Below, in pieces: positions 1 to 10,097 of a stretch of DNA of 64,000 nt (positions within the stretch are counted from its first letter, which is position 1; each line of letters starts with the position of its first letter). This stretch comes from Rhizobium sp. TH2. Lineage in GTDB: Bacteria > Pseudomonadota > Alphaproteobacteria > Rhizobiales > Rhizobiaceae. The stretch covers positions 4,154,001 through 4,218,000 of the forward strand of contig NZ_CP062231.1 in the NCBI RefSeq assembly GCF_024707525.1, written 5' to 3'. The notes under the pieces are model-generated. The model was not told the origin of the DNA. It saw nothing but the letters and a program-made list of their open reading frames with translations, and did not search any database. The translations under genes were made by a program, and so were the position numbers.

Positions 1-1255
<1,255 letters not shown>

Positions 1256-1289
1256 TGAGGAATTTCCTCTTCCCATAAATCTCGAATTG

Positions 1290-1496
1290 TCAGAAGGCGC
1301 CAAGTAGATGGCCGCCAACAGCTGCGATGACGACGATAATGGCGAGCATGGCCAGGATGCCCTTGTTCTCCGCCTGTAGACGGCGAACATGTTCTTTTGG
1401 ATGGACCTTGAAGGCTTCCGCATGTGCGTCCCTCATGTCCTGATCCAAATTTCGCATCTTGAAGTGCTGTTTCGTTTCGTTCGTATCCCTTGACAT
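1290..1496 (-). CDS. Small single-pass membrane protein, unknown function
   Basis: A 68-residue protein with a charged, His- and Lys-rich N-terminal half (residues 1-45) and one hydrophobic helix at the C-terminus (about residues 47-66, [19 protein letters not shown]). It lies between the thiolase and the fatty oxidation alpha subunit, with 13 bp to the upstream thiolase and 34 bp to the downstream gene, so it is very probably co-transcribed with them. The predicted topology is an N-in tail anchor. I do not recognise the family; its position suggests an accessory to the fad cluster, but nothing in the sequence shows a biochemical role. Confidence 0.7.
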   Translation of the reverse strand: MSRDTNETKQHFKMRNLDQDMRDAHAEAFKVHPKEHVRRLQAENKGILAMLAIIVVIAAVGGHLLGAF

Positions 1497-1509
1497 GCTG
1501 CTGGCCTGT

Positions 1510-2718
1510 TCAGACGCGTTCGATGATCGTCGCGGTGCCCATGCCGGCGCCGATGCAGAGCGTGACCAGCGCGGTGTTGAGGTCGCGTCGTTCGAGTTCG
1601 TCCAGCACCGTGCCGAGGATCATCGCACCGGTAGCGCCGAGCGGATGACCCATGGCGATGGCGCCGCCATTGACGTTGATCCGGTCATGCGGGATGTCGA
1701 AAGCCTGCATGTAGCGCAGAACTACGGCGGCGAAGGCTTCGTTGAGCTCGAAAAGGTCGATATCGGCGGTTGTCATTCCAGCACGCTTCAGAAGCTTCTC
1801 GGTGACGTCAACCGGGCCAGTCAGCATCAGCGCCGGCTCGGAGCCGATATTGGCGATGGCGCGGATGCGGGCGCGTGGCTTCTTGCCGAGCGTCTCGCCG
1901 CCGGCCTTGGAGCCGACCAGTACGGCGGCGGCGCCATCGACGATGCCGGATGAATTGCCGGCATGGTGGACATAGTTGATCTTCTCGACATCTGGATGGG
2001 CCTGGATGGCCACGGCATCGAAGCCGCCCATCTCGCCCATCATGGTGAAGGAGGCCTGCAGTGCGGCCAGCGCCTGCATGTCGGTCGTCGGCCGCATGTG
2101 CTCGTCGCGGTCGAGGATGACCATGCCGTTGATATCGGTGACCGGGACGACGGAATTCTTGAAATAGCCATTCTGCCAGGCGTGTCCCGCGCGCTTCTGG
2201 CTCTCGACGGCATAGGCGTCGACATCGTCGCGGGAGAAGCCGTATTTGGTGGCGATCAGGTCGGCCGACACGCCCTGCGGCATGAAATAGGCGGGCACCG
2301 CCACGGAGGGATCGACCGGCCAGGCGCCGCCCGACATGCCCATGCCGACGCGGCTCATGCTCTCGACACCACCGGCGATGATCAGATCGTCAGCACCCTG
2401 TGCCACCTTGGCGGCGGCGAGGTTGACGGCATCGAGACCCGAGGCGCAGAAACGCGAGATCTGCATGCCGGGCGCGCGATTGGAGTAACCGGCCTCGAAG
2501 GCGGCGGCGCGCGGGATCACCGAACCCGCTTCCATCACGGGATCAACGCAGCCGAAGATGATGTCATCGACGGTGTTGGTGTCGATGCCGTTGCGGTCAC
2601 GCAGCCATTCCAGCGTATGCGCGGCAAGCCGCACCGGCGGCACTTCGTGGAGCGAACCATCCTTCTTGCCGCGCCCACGGGGGGTGCGGACGTGGTCGTA
2701 GATATAGGCTTCGGTCAT
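1510..2718 (-). CDS. fadA: Acetyl-CoA C-acyltransferase (3-ketoacyl-CoA thiolase)
   Basis: A 402-residue thiolase that cleaves 3-ketoacyl-CoA in the last step of beta-oxidation. The start is placed at ATG 2718 ([21 protein letters not shown]), because the open frame upstream runs into a dispersed repeat and gives a peptide unlike thiolases. Visible family hallmarks: the nucleophilic-Cys region [14 protein letters not shown], the [18 protein letters not shown] segment with the active-site His, and the C-terminal [15 protein letters not shown] with the second catalytic Cys. Length is normal for the family. It is followed by a small membrane protein and the alpha subunit on the same strand. Confidence 0.93.
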   Translation of the reverse strand: MTEAYIYDHVRTPRGRGKKDGSLHEVPPVRLAAHTLEWLRDRNGIDTNTVDDIIFGCVDPVMEAGSVIPRAAAFEAGYSNRAPGMQISRFCASGLDAVNLAAAKVAQGADDLIIAGGVESMSRVGMGMSGGAWPVDPSVAVPAYFMPQGVSADLIATKYGFSRDDVDAYAVESQKRAGHAWQNGYFKNSVVPVTDINGMVILDRDEHMRPTTDMQALAALQASFTMMGEMGGFDAVAIQAHPDVEKINYVHHAGNSSGIVDGAAAVLVGSKAGGETLGKKPRARIRAIANIGSEPALMLTGPVDVTEKLLKRAGMTTADIDLFELNEAFAAVVLRYMQAFDIPHDRINVNGGAIAMGHPLGATGAMILGTVLDELERRDLNTALVTLCIGAGMGTATIIERV

Positions 2719-2777
2719 GGCGTGGTTCTCCCTGGGCGGTCCGCGAGATTTTGTTTGTTTGTCATTGGGGCGATACA

Positions 2778-2838
2778 GTCGCCACGAGTCACTCTCCCCC
2801 CTTGTGGGGGAGATGTCCGGCAGGACAGAAGGGGGGTA
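2778..2838. repeat. Dispersed palindromic repeat, family A, left copy flanking the DUF559 gene
   Basis: A 61-bp element starting GTCGCCACGAGTCACTCTCC and ending AGGGGGGTA. It contains two internal stems (CCCCCTTGTGGGGG and GTCCGGCAGGAC). The copy at 3257-3316 is its reverse complement with a single-base length difference. Related copies lie at 14030-14076 and 14105-14151. Confidence 0.9.
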
Positions 2839-2855
2839 ATGCATGGCACCACCTG

Positions 2856-3227
2856 TCATTCGAATTTTTCCACTCCGATTGTCCTGATGATAGCGTCACA
2901 AACGGCGTCGATACTTTTCAAGGGCTCGTCATTCCAGAACCGAAGCACTGTCCAGCCGTCAGCTTCTAACCGCGCTGTGCGAATCTTATCATATAGCTGG
3001 TCACGATCATTGCCATGCTGCGAGCCATCGACCTCGACAATTAGTTTGTGATCCGCGCACGCGAAGTCAACGATGTAGCCGGCAATTGGCATCTGACGAC
3101 GGAAACTAAGGCCCATGAGACGGTGTGCACGGAGTTCGTTCCAGAGGGCGCGCTCTGCGTCGGTCATCTCGTGGCGCATGCGACGGGCGTTCGAGCGGGC
3201 GCGGTCGGGGATCTTAGCGTGAGGCAA
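2856..3227 (-). CDS. DUF559 domain protein (predicted restriction-endonuclease-fold)
   Basis: A 123-residue protein of the DUF559 family, which is related to the very-short-patch-repair endonuclease fold. Seen here: an N-terminal RRMRHEMTDAERALWNELR helix region, then LSFRRQMPIAGYIVDFACADHKLIVEVDGSQH, where FRRQ, the D of VDF and the EVDGSQH strand form the presumed active site, then LRFWNDE. The start is TTG at 3227, supported by a GGAGG seven bases upstream. The gene sits between two inverted 60-bp repeats (2778-2838 and 3257-3316) and interrupts an otherwise continuous fad cluster, so it looks like an inserted unit. Substrate and role of DUF559 proteins are not established. Confidence 0.85.
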   Translation of the reverse strand: MPHAKIPDRARSNARRMRHEMTDAERALWNELRAHRLMGLSFRRQMPIAGYIVDFACADHKLIVEVDGSQHGNDRDQLYDKIRTARLEADGWTVLRFWNDEPLKSIDAVCDAIIRTIGVEKFE

Positions 3228-3256
3228 GTGCTGCCTCCGTTAGGGCGTGCTTGTGA

Positions 3257-3316
3257 TACCCCCCTCTGTCCTGCCGGACATCTCCCCCACAAGGGGGGAG
3301 AGTGACTCGTGGCGAC
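3257..3316. repeat. Dispersed palindromic repeat, family A, right copy flanking the DUF559 gene
   Basis: Reverse complement of the 2778-2838 element: 60 of 61 positions agree, the only difference being one A missing from the run before the G tract. It runs from TACCCCCC to GACTCGTGGCGAC. Confidence 0.9.
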
Positions 3317-3348
3317 CGCACCGCCCAAAACCAACCACTGAGCATCAT

Positions 3349-5142
3349 TCAAAACGCCGCCCCGTCCAGCGCCATGACGCTATCAGCACCCGCTTCAATC
3401 CTTGCCTTGCGCAAGGCCGTCTCCGGCATCAGCCGCTCCATGAAGAACCGCGCCGTGACGAGCTTGTTGTTGAGGAACTCCGTCCGCGCGTCGCCCGCGT
3501 CCAGCCGTTCATACGCTGCCTTGGCGCTCTTGCCCCACATGAAGCCGAGGATGACGAGGCCGAAGAGGTGCATGTAATCGGTGGCGCCGGCGCCGGCATT
3601 GTCGGGCTTGGCCATGGCATTGCTCATGAACCACATGGTGGATGCCTGAAGGTCGTTGAGGCCCTTCTTGAGCGACTTAGTGAAGGGTGCCAAGCGTTCG
3701 TCGGCGCGGTTCTCCTCGCAGAAATCGCCGATCTCCTTGAACACGGCCATCATGGCGCGGCCGCCATTGGCGGCGAGCTTGCGGCCGACGAGGTCCATCG
3801 CCTGCACGCCGTTGGCGCCCTCATAGAGCATGGTGATGCGCGCATCGCGGACATACTGGCTCATGCCGTTTTCCTCGATATAGCCGTGGCCGCCGAACAT
3901 CTGCTGGGCCTGCACGGCATTCTCGAAGCCGCGATCGGTCATCACGCCCTTGAGAACAGGCGTCATGATCGAGAGGATGTCATCGGCCTTCTGGCGCTCG
4001 GCTTCATCGGGAGAGCGATGCGCGATATCGGATTGCAGCGCGGTATAGAGCAGGAAGGCGCGGCCGGCTTCGTTGATCGAACGGATCTGCATCAGCGTGC
4101 GGCGGACATCGGCATGCACGATGATCGGGTCCGCCTTCTTGTCCGGCGCCTTGGGGCCTGTCAGCGAGCGGCCCTGGATGCGTTCGCGGGCATAGTGGAC
4201 GGCGCTCTGGTAGGCGGCCTCCGAGATCGCCAGGCCCTGGAGGCCGACGCCGAGGCGGGCCTCGTTCATCATCACGAACATCGCGGCGAGGCCCCGGTTC
4301 TCGGCCCCGATCAGGTAGCCGGTCGCCTCATCATGGTTGATGACGCAGGTGGCGTTGCCGTGGATGCCCATCTTGTGCTCGATCGCACCGCAGGAGACGC
4401 CGTTCCTGGCGCCGACCGAACCATCGGCATTGACGATGAACTTCGGCACGATGAACAGCGAAATGCCCTTGGTGCCCTCGGGGGCGCCTTCGATGCGCGC
4501 CAGCACGAGATGGACGATATTCTCCGTCATGTCGTGTTCGCCGGCGGAGATGAAAATCTTCTGGCCTGATATCTTGTAGCTGCCATCCGGCTGCGGCACG
4601 GCCTTGGTGCGGAGCAGGCCGAGATCGGTGCCGCAATGCGGCTCGGTGAGGTTCATGGTGCCCGACCATTTGCCAGATACCATATTGGGCACGTAGGTCT
4701 TCTTCTGCTCTTCCGAGCCATGGACGAGAATGGCGGCGACCGCGCCGTTGGTCAGACCCGGATACATCATCAGCGCCATGTTGGCGGACGACATATATTC
4801 GCCGACGGCGCTGTGAAGCGTGTAGGGCAGGTTCTGGCCGCCGAACTCCTCCGGCACCGAAAGACCGGACCAGCCGCCTTCGCAGTAAGCATCATAGGCC
4901 TGCTTGAAGCCCTTGGGCGGCGTCACCGAACCGTCGGCGTGGCGCGTGCAGCCTTCCTGGTCGCCGGAGAGATTGAGCGGGAAGAAAACTTCTTCGGAAA
5001 TCTTCGCGGCCTCGCCGGAGATCGCTTCGATCATGTCGGGCGTGGCGTCCGCGAAACCCGGGAGGTTGTGATATTTCTCGAGTCCCAGAACGTCATTGAG
5101 AACGAACAGCGTGTCTTCGACGGGCGCCTTGTAAACGGGCAT
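3349..5142 (-). CDS. Acyl-CoA dehydrogenase (long C-terminally extended type)
   Basis: A 597-residue flavoprotein that makes trans-2-enoyl-CoA from acyl-CoA, the first step of beta-oxidation. The start is ATG 5142 (MPVYKAPVEDTLFVLNDVLGLEKYHNL), preceded by GAGGAGA; the longer frame adds a non-conserved leader. Acyl-CoA dehydrogenase signatures are visible: LTEPHCGTDLGLLRTKA in the middle domain and QMFGGHGYIEENGMSQYVRDARI towards the C-terminus, followed by the LYEGANGVQAMDLVGRKL segment and a C-terminal extension typical of the ~600-residue bacterial class. It is the first gene of the fad cluster and has a 22-bp palindrome 60 bp upstream of its start. Confidence 0.92.
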   Translation of the reverse strand: MPVYKAPVEDTLFVLNDVLGLEKYHNLPGFADATPDMIEAISGEAAKISEEVFFPLNLSGDQEGCTRHADGSVTPPKGFKQAYDAYCEGGWSGLSVPEEFGGQNLPYTLHSAVGEYMSSANMALMMYPGLTNGAVAAILVHGSEEQKKTYVPNMVSGKWSGTMNLTEPHCGTDLGLLRTKAVPQPDGSYKISGQKIFISAGEHDMTENIVHLVLARIEGAPEGTKGISLFIVPKFIVNADGSVGARNGVSCGAIEHKMGIHGNATCVINHDEATGYLIGAENRGLAAMFVMMNEARLGVGLQGLAISEAAYQSAVHYARERIQGRSLTGPKAPDKKADPIIVHADVRRTLMQIRSINEAGRAFLLYTALQSDIAHRSPDEAERQKADDILSIMTPVLKGVMTDRGFENAVQAQQMFGGHGYIEENGMSQYVRDARITMLYEGANGVQAMDLVGRKLAANGGRAMMAVFKEIGDFCEENRADERLAPFTKSLKKGLNDLQASTMWFMSNAMAKPDNAGAGATDYMHLFGLVILGFMWGKSAKAAYERLDAGDARTEFLNNKLVTARFFMERLMPETALRKARIEAGADSVMALDGAAF

Positions 5143-5201
5143 TTCAGGTCTCCTCACCCAATCCGGCTTTGCTCTTGCGATGCCATCTCTACTACAAAAC
5201 T

Positions 5202-5223
5202 TTGACGTTTGCGTAAACGTCAA
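5202..5223. promoter_or_regulatory. Palindromic operator, LiuR-like, upstream of the acyl-CoA dehydrogenase
   Basis: A perfect 9+9 dyad, TTGACGTTT-GCGT-AAACGTCAA, 60 bp upstream of the acyl-CoA dehydrogenase start. It resembles the operators described for the MerR-type regulator LiuR that controls fatty acid and branched-chain amino acid catabolism in proteobacteria. The dyad is direct observation; the regulator is inference. Confidence 0.6.
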
Positions 5224-5407
5224 AAATCATTTTCGAACAGTTTGCGGACGCTCCCGGCCTGCCTCCCTGATCTGGCTTCCCGGAATGACGATAGGGCGCC
5301 TCGCTTGGGCAAGGATGGATTCATTGAGGGTTTGGGAACGCAAACTACGGGGCAAATGACCAAAAACCATGCCCAAAACCCGAAAGGTTAAAGAATTTTC
5401 ATTCGGG

Positions 5408-5422
5408 TTAACGGGTTGTTTA
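5408..5422 (+). promoter_or_regulatory. CtrA-like binding site upstream of podJ
   Basis: TTAA-CGGGTTG-TTTA, a one-mismatch match to the CtrA box TTAA-N7-TTAA, about 210 bp upstream of the podJ start. More isolated TTAA half sites occur at 5388 and 5443. The 489-bp gap 5143-5631 holds this, the LiuR-like dyad and no convincing gene. Confidence 0.45.
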
Positions 5423-5631
5423 CCACGATTTGTAAAACCTCGTTAATGAAAAGCGGCGCGAGTATTCGATTTGGCCCGCTCTCCGCATTAGTCTGTCCAG
5501 TCCCAGTCAGCCCGGCGAAAGTCCTGCTGGCTACTGTTCGAGGACGAAGGACTGCCCGGAGAGCTGGCTTGATCGGCGCCGGTGACAGCAACGCCGGTAG
5601 TTTCCGGCAGGGAGTCGAGCGGGCTGCTGAT

Positions 5632-8600
5632 ATGAACGGATCGCGATCAAACACCCCCAATGGCGGCAAGTCCTCGCTGGACCAGCTCAATCGCACGATC
5701 GAAGGGCTGGAGGCGCGGATACAGGGCCTCATGGGCGAGAAAAACCAGATGAAGCCGTCCGGGCGAAGCCCTGTCGACGAGATCCTGGAGCGCCAGCGCT
5801 CGCTGGGCAGCACCCGCGAACGCGTATCCGCCGTCATGGAACGCGGCAGACCCGAACCCCAGAGATACGAAGCGCCCGTTTACGAACAGCCCCAACGCAT
5901 GAACGAGCCCGCATGGGATCGCCCCGCGCCCCGCGTCGCGGCCCCCGACCCGGCCATCGGTGAGATCGCCGCGACGCTTGCGGCTCTGCGCGAAGAACTG
6001 CATCGCGAACTTGGCGACGGCCTGCAGGGCAGCCTGAGCGAGCTGAAGAACGAAATGCGCAGCCTGACGGCAGCCGCCGCGACCGCACCACAGGGCGGCG
6101 TGGAAGACCTGCACGACGACCTGATGGTGCTCGCGCAGTCGCTCGACAAGCTCGAAGGCGCCAGCCGCAACATGGATACGCGCCCTCTGCGCGCCGATCT
6201 CGACGAGCTTCGCGCCATGCTAGGCGGCGTCGCCCGAGAAGACAGCGTGCGCGGTCTCGAAGCGCGCTTCGCAAATACAGAAAAGGCGATTTCCGGCTTC
6301 AGCCCCGATGCGCTGAAGGAGGAGCTGGTTCAGCTCGCCTGGCGGATCGACGGCATCAAGTCGGGCCTCGGCGAGATGAGCGCGGCCCCCGCGGTCAAGG
6401 CGCTCGAGGACAAGCTGCTCGCCGTCGCCAATGCGGTGGAGATGCTCGGCCGCAAGATGCAGGGCCAGAATGCGATCGCCCAGCAACATACTGCCATTGC
6501 CGAACAGTTCTCCGGTCTCGACCAGCGGCTCGATGAAATCACCCGCGCCATTGCGGCCTCTGCCCGGCCATCCGGCTCGGTGCTCGACGGTGCTGCGCTG
6601 CAGCGGCTCGAAAACCGGATCGAGGACCTTGTCGATCATATCGGCGCGATGCAGACCGCAAACCCCGCCGACGAGGTCGCCGCGCGCATCGAGGCGCTCA
6701 CCGCCCGCATCGAGGAGATGGCGACCGAGGAAGCCACCCGCAAACTCGAAGACAGGCTCGGCCAGCTTTCCAGCCTGATCGAGCGGAATTTCCGCGAGGG
6801 CGCGGCACCCGCTGCCTTCACCGGCCATCTCGAGGATATTTCCCGCAAGATCGATGGTCTTGGCGGCGGCAATGCCGATGCGCTGATCGATCGTCTTGAA
6901 ATGCTGTCGCGCAAGATCGACGAGATCGAATTGCCGGCAACTGTAGCAGCTGTGGCATCGACCGAATCGGCGGCAATGACACGGCTTGAAAGCCGGCTGG
7001 CCGATATCGCCGCCCGCCTCGACGAAAGTGCGGCAGCGCCGGCCACCGACGAGGGTGCGCTCAAGAGCCTCGAAAAGCAGATCGCCAACCTTTCGGGCCT
7101 GCTCAACCAGCCGGGGACGGCGATGCCGGTTGCATCCGGCCTGCCGGAAGACTTCGGCACCCGGATGAACGCCATCGAGGACTATATCGCTTCCAGCGAC
7201 GAGTTCATCGTCGAAGCGGCGCGCCAGGCGGCGGAAACGGTCGTCGAGGCCTATTCCCGCAACGGCTTTGCCGCGCAGCAGGGCGTCAGCGCCTCCGAAA
7301 TGCAGGCGCTCAGCGGCCTGGCCGAAGATCTCCGCACACTGGAATCGCATAGCCGCTCCAGCGAGGAACGGACCCAGGCAACCTTCGAAGCATTGCACGA
7401 GACCCTTGTACAGATCGCCGGCCGGCTGAACGATCTCGGCACGCCTGCGCCCACCGAGCGTTACGTCGAGCGCGCAGCCCCGGTTCAGGAACCCGTCCGC
7501 GAAAGCCGCGAACGGCTGATGGAAACGGTCGCCATGCCAAAGGCACCGCAGCCGGAATTTGCCAATGTCGACCTGCTGGCCGATGAGCCGCAGCTGCGCC
7601 GCGCACCTGAGAATTCCAAGGTCGCGGTGTTCGACGAAGAAGAGATGATGCCGGCCGAGGAAGCCGCCTCGGACGATCTCGTGGCGGCCAACCCGACGCC
7701 GATGACGGCGAAGGCCGAGCCCAGGGCGTCGAAGAGCCTGATCGCCGGCCTTGCCGCGAAATTGAAGCCCGGCAAGAAGGACAAGACCAAGGACGCGGCC
7801 CGCGTCTCGATCGAGCCGGCGCCCGCGCTCGATCCGGGCGAGGCTGTCGTCACTGCGGAACCCAACATGCTCCTGGAGCCCGGCTCCGGCGTGCCCGATG
7901 TGAAGAAAATCCTCGAGAAGGTTCGCAATGGCCAGCAGAACGGCAAGCGCGACGCCGCTATGCCTGGCAGTTCGAGCGATGTGATCGCCGCTGCCCGCCG
8001 TGCCGCCCAGGCCGCCGCTGCGGAAGCCGGCGCCCAGAAATTCGCCCAGCCGACCGCCTTCAAGAAGGAAAAGCAGCCGTCGAAATCGATGTTCGGCGGC
8101 ATGGGCAGCAACCGCCGCCCGATCCTGCTCGCGGCCGCCGCCGTGCTGCTGGTGGTGATGTCCTATCCGCTGGTGTCCAACCTGATCGGCAATCGCGATG
8201 CCGCGGTCGTGGCGCCGGAAGTCGCCCAGGAACGTGCGATCGACATTCCCGCCGAGACGACGAATGCCGCCACGACGGATACACCGGTGGTAAACGATGC
8301 TGCGGCGCCGGTCGAAGCCGAAAAGCCGGTGGACGATGCTGCTGCGCCGGTGGATACGACTCCCGTAGAGGAGACCGCATCCGACAAGATGATGGCGCCA
8401 GTCGAGAGCACCGACAGTGCATCCGTGCTGGAGAAGCCGGCCGATGCGACGCCTGAGGCCGTCACAGCCGAGGCGCCTAGGGATGCGGCCGTTCCCGCCG
8501 AAACCACGGACACCACACCCGTCGCCGAAGAGCAAAAGGCAGCCGACCAGGCCGCCGAGGTTCCGGCGGACAAGCAGGCATCGGCTAAGACCGAGGTCGG

Positions 8601-9462
8601 GGTCCCCGCCGGTCTGACTCCGGCTTCACTCGCCGAAGCTGTCAAGAAGGGCGATCCGCTCGCCTATTTCGAAATCGGCGCCCGCTATACCGATGGCCGT
8701 GGTGGCGTCAAAGTCAACCTGGCCGAAGCATCCAAATGGTATGCGCTCGCCGCCGACAAGGGTAATGCACCGGCCGAATACCGGCTGGCGAATTTCTATG
8801 AGAAGGGCACCGGCGTCACCCGCGATATCGCCAAGGCGCAGACGCTCTACACGGCTGCGGCCGACAAGGGCAATGCCAGCGCCATGCACAATCTCGCCGT
8901 GCTCTACGCGACGGGCGTCGGCGGCACGCCGGATTTCGCGCAAGCCGCGCATTGGTTCACCGAGGCGGCCGATCTTAATGTGCGCGACAGCCAGTTCAAC
9001 CTCGCGATCCTCTACGCACGCGGCAACGGCGTACCGCAGGATCTCACGGAATCCTACAAGTGGTTTGCGATCGCCGCTCGCGAAGGCGACCAGGACGCCG
9101 CCCAGAAGCGTGACGAGGTGGCAAACGCCCTTTCGCCCGAACAGTTGAAGAGCGCCAAGGCCAAGCTCGATCTCTGGAAGCCGAAGGCAATGAACGACGC
9201 CGCCAACACGCCGATGGTGCCGGACGAATGGCTTGCCAAGGGCAAGACAACCGCGACCGTCGACATGAAACGTGCGATCCGCAACATCCAGGCAATCCTC
9301 AACAACAACGGCTTCGACGCCGGCAAGCCGGATGGCGAGATGGGCAAGAAGACCGTCACGGCAATCAAGGCTTTCCAGAAATCGGTCGGCCAGGAACCTA
9401 GTGGCCGCATCGACGATGCCCTGGTCAAGGAACTCCTCAAGCGCAACAAGGTGAAGAGCTAA
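5632..9462 (+). CDS. podJ: PodJ-type cell polarity protein (coiled coil, TM, Sel1 repeats, peptidoglycan-binding domain)
   Basis: A 1276-residue polarity protein. The start is ATG 5632 (MNGSRSNTPNGGKSSLDQLNR); the longer frame adds 72 atypical residues. Residues ~1-700 are predicted cytoplasmic, rich in coiled-coil heptads. One transmembrane helix lies at about 830-852 (PILLAAAAVLLVVMSYPLV), followed by a Pro/Ala/Glu/Asp linker in the periplasm. About four Sel1-type repeats occupy roughly 1004-1165 (for example YFEIGARYTDGRGG, YRLANFYEKGTGV, MHNLAVLYATGVGG). A PG_binding_1 domain ends the protein (about 1212-1273). This domain order, length and the neighbouring fad genes match podJ of Agrobacterium and Sinorhizobium, where the protein marks the old pole and controls polar growth and division. 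Confidence 0.87.
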   Translation: MNGSRSNTPNGGKSSLDQLNRTIEGLEARIQGLMGEKNQMKPSGRSPVDEILERQRSLGSTRERVSAVMERGRPEPQRYEAPVYEQPQRMNEPAWDRPAPRVAAPDPAIGEIAATLAALREELHRELGDGLQGSLSELKNEMRSLTAAAATAPQGGVEDLHDDLMVLAQSLDKLEGASRNMDTRPLRADLDELRAMLGGVAREDSVRGLEARFANTEKAISGFSPDALKEELVQLAWRIDGIKSGLGEMSAAPAVKALEDKLLAVANAVEMLGRKMQGQNAIAQQHTAIAEQFSGLDQRLDEITRAIAASARPSGSVLDGAALQRLENRIEDLVDHIGAMQTANPADEVAARIEALTARIEEMATEEATRKLEDRLGQLSSLIERNFREGAAPAAFTGHLEDISRKIDGLGGGNADALIDRLEMLSRKIDEIELPATVAAVASTESAAMTRLESRLADIAARLDESAAAPATDEGALKSLEKQIANLSGLLNQPGTAMPVASGLPEDFGTRMNAIEDYIASSDEFIVEAARQAAETVVEAYSRNGFAAQQGVSASEMQALSGLAEDLRTLESHSRSSEERTQATFEALHETLVQIAGRLNDLGTPAPTERYVERAAPVQEPVRESRERLMETVAMPKAPQPEFANVDLLADEPQLRRAPENSKVAVFDEEEMMPAEEAASDDLVAANPTPMTAKAEPRASKSLIAGLAAKLKPGKKDKTKDAARVSIEPAPALDPGEAVVTAEPNMLLEPGSGVPDVKKILEKVRNGQQNGKRDAAMPGSSSDVIAAARRAAQAAAAEAGAQKFAQPTAFKKEKQPSKSMFGGMGSNRRPILLAAAAVLLVVMSYPLVSNLIGNRDAAVVAPEVAQERAIDIPAETTNAATTDTPVVNDAAAPVEAEKPVDDAAAPVDTTPVEETASDKMMAPVESTDSASVLEKPADATPEAVTAEAPRDAAVPAETTDTTPVAEEQKAADQAAEVPADKQASAKTEVGVPAGLTPASLAEAVKKGDPLAYFEIGARYTDGRGGVKVNLAEASKWYALAADKGNAPAEYRLANFYEKGTGVTRDIAKAQTLYTAAADKGNASAMHNLAVLYATGVGGTPDFAQAAHWFTEAADLNVRDSQFNLAILYARGNGVPQDLTESYKWFAIAAREGDQDAAQKRDEVANALSPEQLKSAKAKLDLWKPKAMNDAANTPMVPDEWLAKGKTTATVDMKRAIRNIQAILNNNGFDAGKPDGEMGKKTVTAIKAFQKSVGQEPSGRIDDALVKELLKRNKVKS

Positions 9463-9472
9463 GCGAGCGGCG

Positions 9473-9775
9473 TCAGGCCGCTTGTGCGGCCTTCTCGGCT
9501 GCTTCCGGCGATTGTTCGATGATCCTGAGAAGCAGGCGCGCTGCCGGGTCGGGCTTGCGCCTTCCTTGTTCCCAATTATTCATCGTGGACGCTGGAATTC
9601 CAAAGCGCTTTTCGAATGCCTTGGTGGATTTCGCATAGCGCTTTCGGATTTCCTTGATCTTCGAGGCCGGCATCGGGTCGAAATTGACCGTTTCGAGCGC
9701 GAGTGTGCCGCGCTTCCACTCGATCGCTTCCTTCAATCCCTCGAGAATGCCATTGGCAATATCGTCGTCAGCCAT
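9473..9775 (-). CDS. Antitoxin, HigA/NadS-like helix-turn-helix protein
   Basis: A 100-residue protein with a C-terminal helix-turn-helix (about residues 45-88): IRKRYAKSTKAFEKRFGIPASTMNNWEQGRRKPDPAARLLLRII, split here as IRKRYAKSTKAFEKRFGIP then ASTMNNWEQGRRKPDPAA. The NWEQGRRKP signature is typical of HigA-type antitoxins. It overlaps the upstream toxin gene by 8 bp, a toxin-first order seen in HigBA systems. It should bind the toxin and repress the operon through the dyad at 10101-10117. The C-terminus ends in an Ala-rich tail that also encodes the opposite-strand hairpin after podJ. Confidence 0.87.
   Translation of the reverse strand: MADDDIANGILEGLKEAIEWKRGTLALETVNFDPMPASKIKEIRKRYAKSTKAFEKRFGIPASTMNNWEQGRRKPDPAARLLLRIIEQSPEAAEKAAQAA
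9475..9495 (+). terminator. Probable podJ terminator, embedded in the antitoxin 3' end
   Basis: Stem AGGCCGC / GCGGCCT with a TTGT loop followed by TCTC, 13 bp after the podJ stop. The stem is also the last codons of the convergent antitoxin gene. Confidence 0.45.
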
Positions 9776-10091
9776 TTTTGAATTCCCTTAAGAGCGCGAC
9801 AATTGCCTTCTTCTGATCAGGAGAAAGGTCTTCGCGTTCACTTTTTGCGTAGGCGGTAATCATCAGCACCATTTCATCTGACATCATCAGATAATAGATC
9901 GCACGACCACCACCACGCTTGCCTCTGTTGCGCATGGCGAAACGAATTTTCCGAAGGCCCTCCAGCCCGGGAATCAGATCGCCAGCTTCTGGATTGATCG
10001 CAATTGCTTCTTCCAGCGCAGACCATTCAAGCTCGGATACGCCCATGCGCTTGAGATCCTTGATGTAGCGCTGGGTGCGTATGATGTTCAT
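9768..10091 (-). CDS. Type II toxin, RelE/HigB-like
   Basis: A 107-residue RelE-superfamily toxin, expected to be a ribosome-dependent mRNA endonuclease. Seen: N-terminal RYIKDLKRMGVSELEW helix, the central LEGLRKIRFAMRNRGKRGGGRAIYYL strand region, and the C-terminal MITAYAKSEREDLSPDQKK, where the YAKSEREDLS motif is characteristic of this family. Its start is ATG 10091. The -10 hexamer ends only seven bases upstream, so the transcript may be leaderless. First gene of a two-gene operon with the antitoxin. Confidence 0.88.
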   Translation of the reverse strand: MNIIRTQRYIKDLKRMGVSELEWSALEEAIAINPEAGDLIPGLEGLRKIRFAMRNRGKRGGGRAIYYLMMSDEMVLMITAYAKSEREDLSPDQKKAIVALLREFKNG

Positions 10092-10097
10092 GGACGA

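Noticed and set aside
6220..8535. A 771-codon open frame opposite podJ and several others of 100-200 codons there
   Set aside because: They mirror the GC-rich, strongly biased coding strand of podJ, have no Shine-Dalgarno or domain-like sequence, and the translated Arg/Gly/His-rich products are typical antisense shadows.
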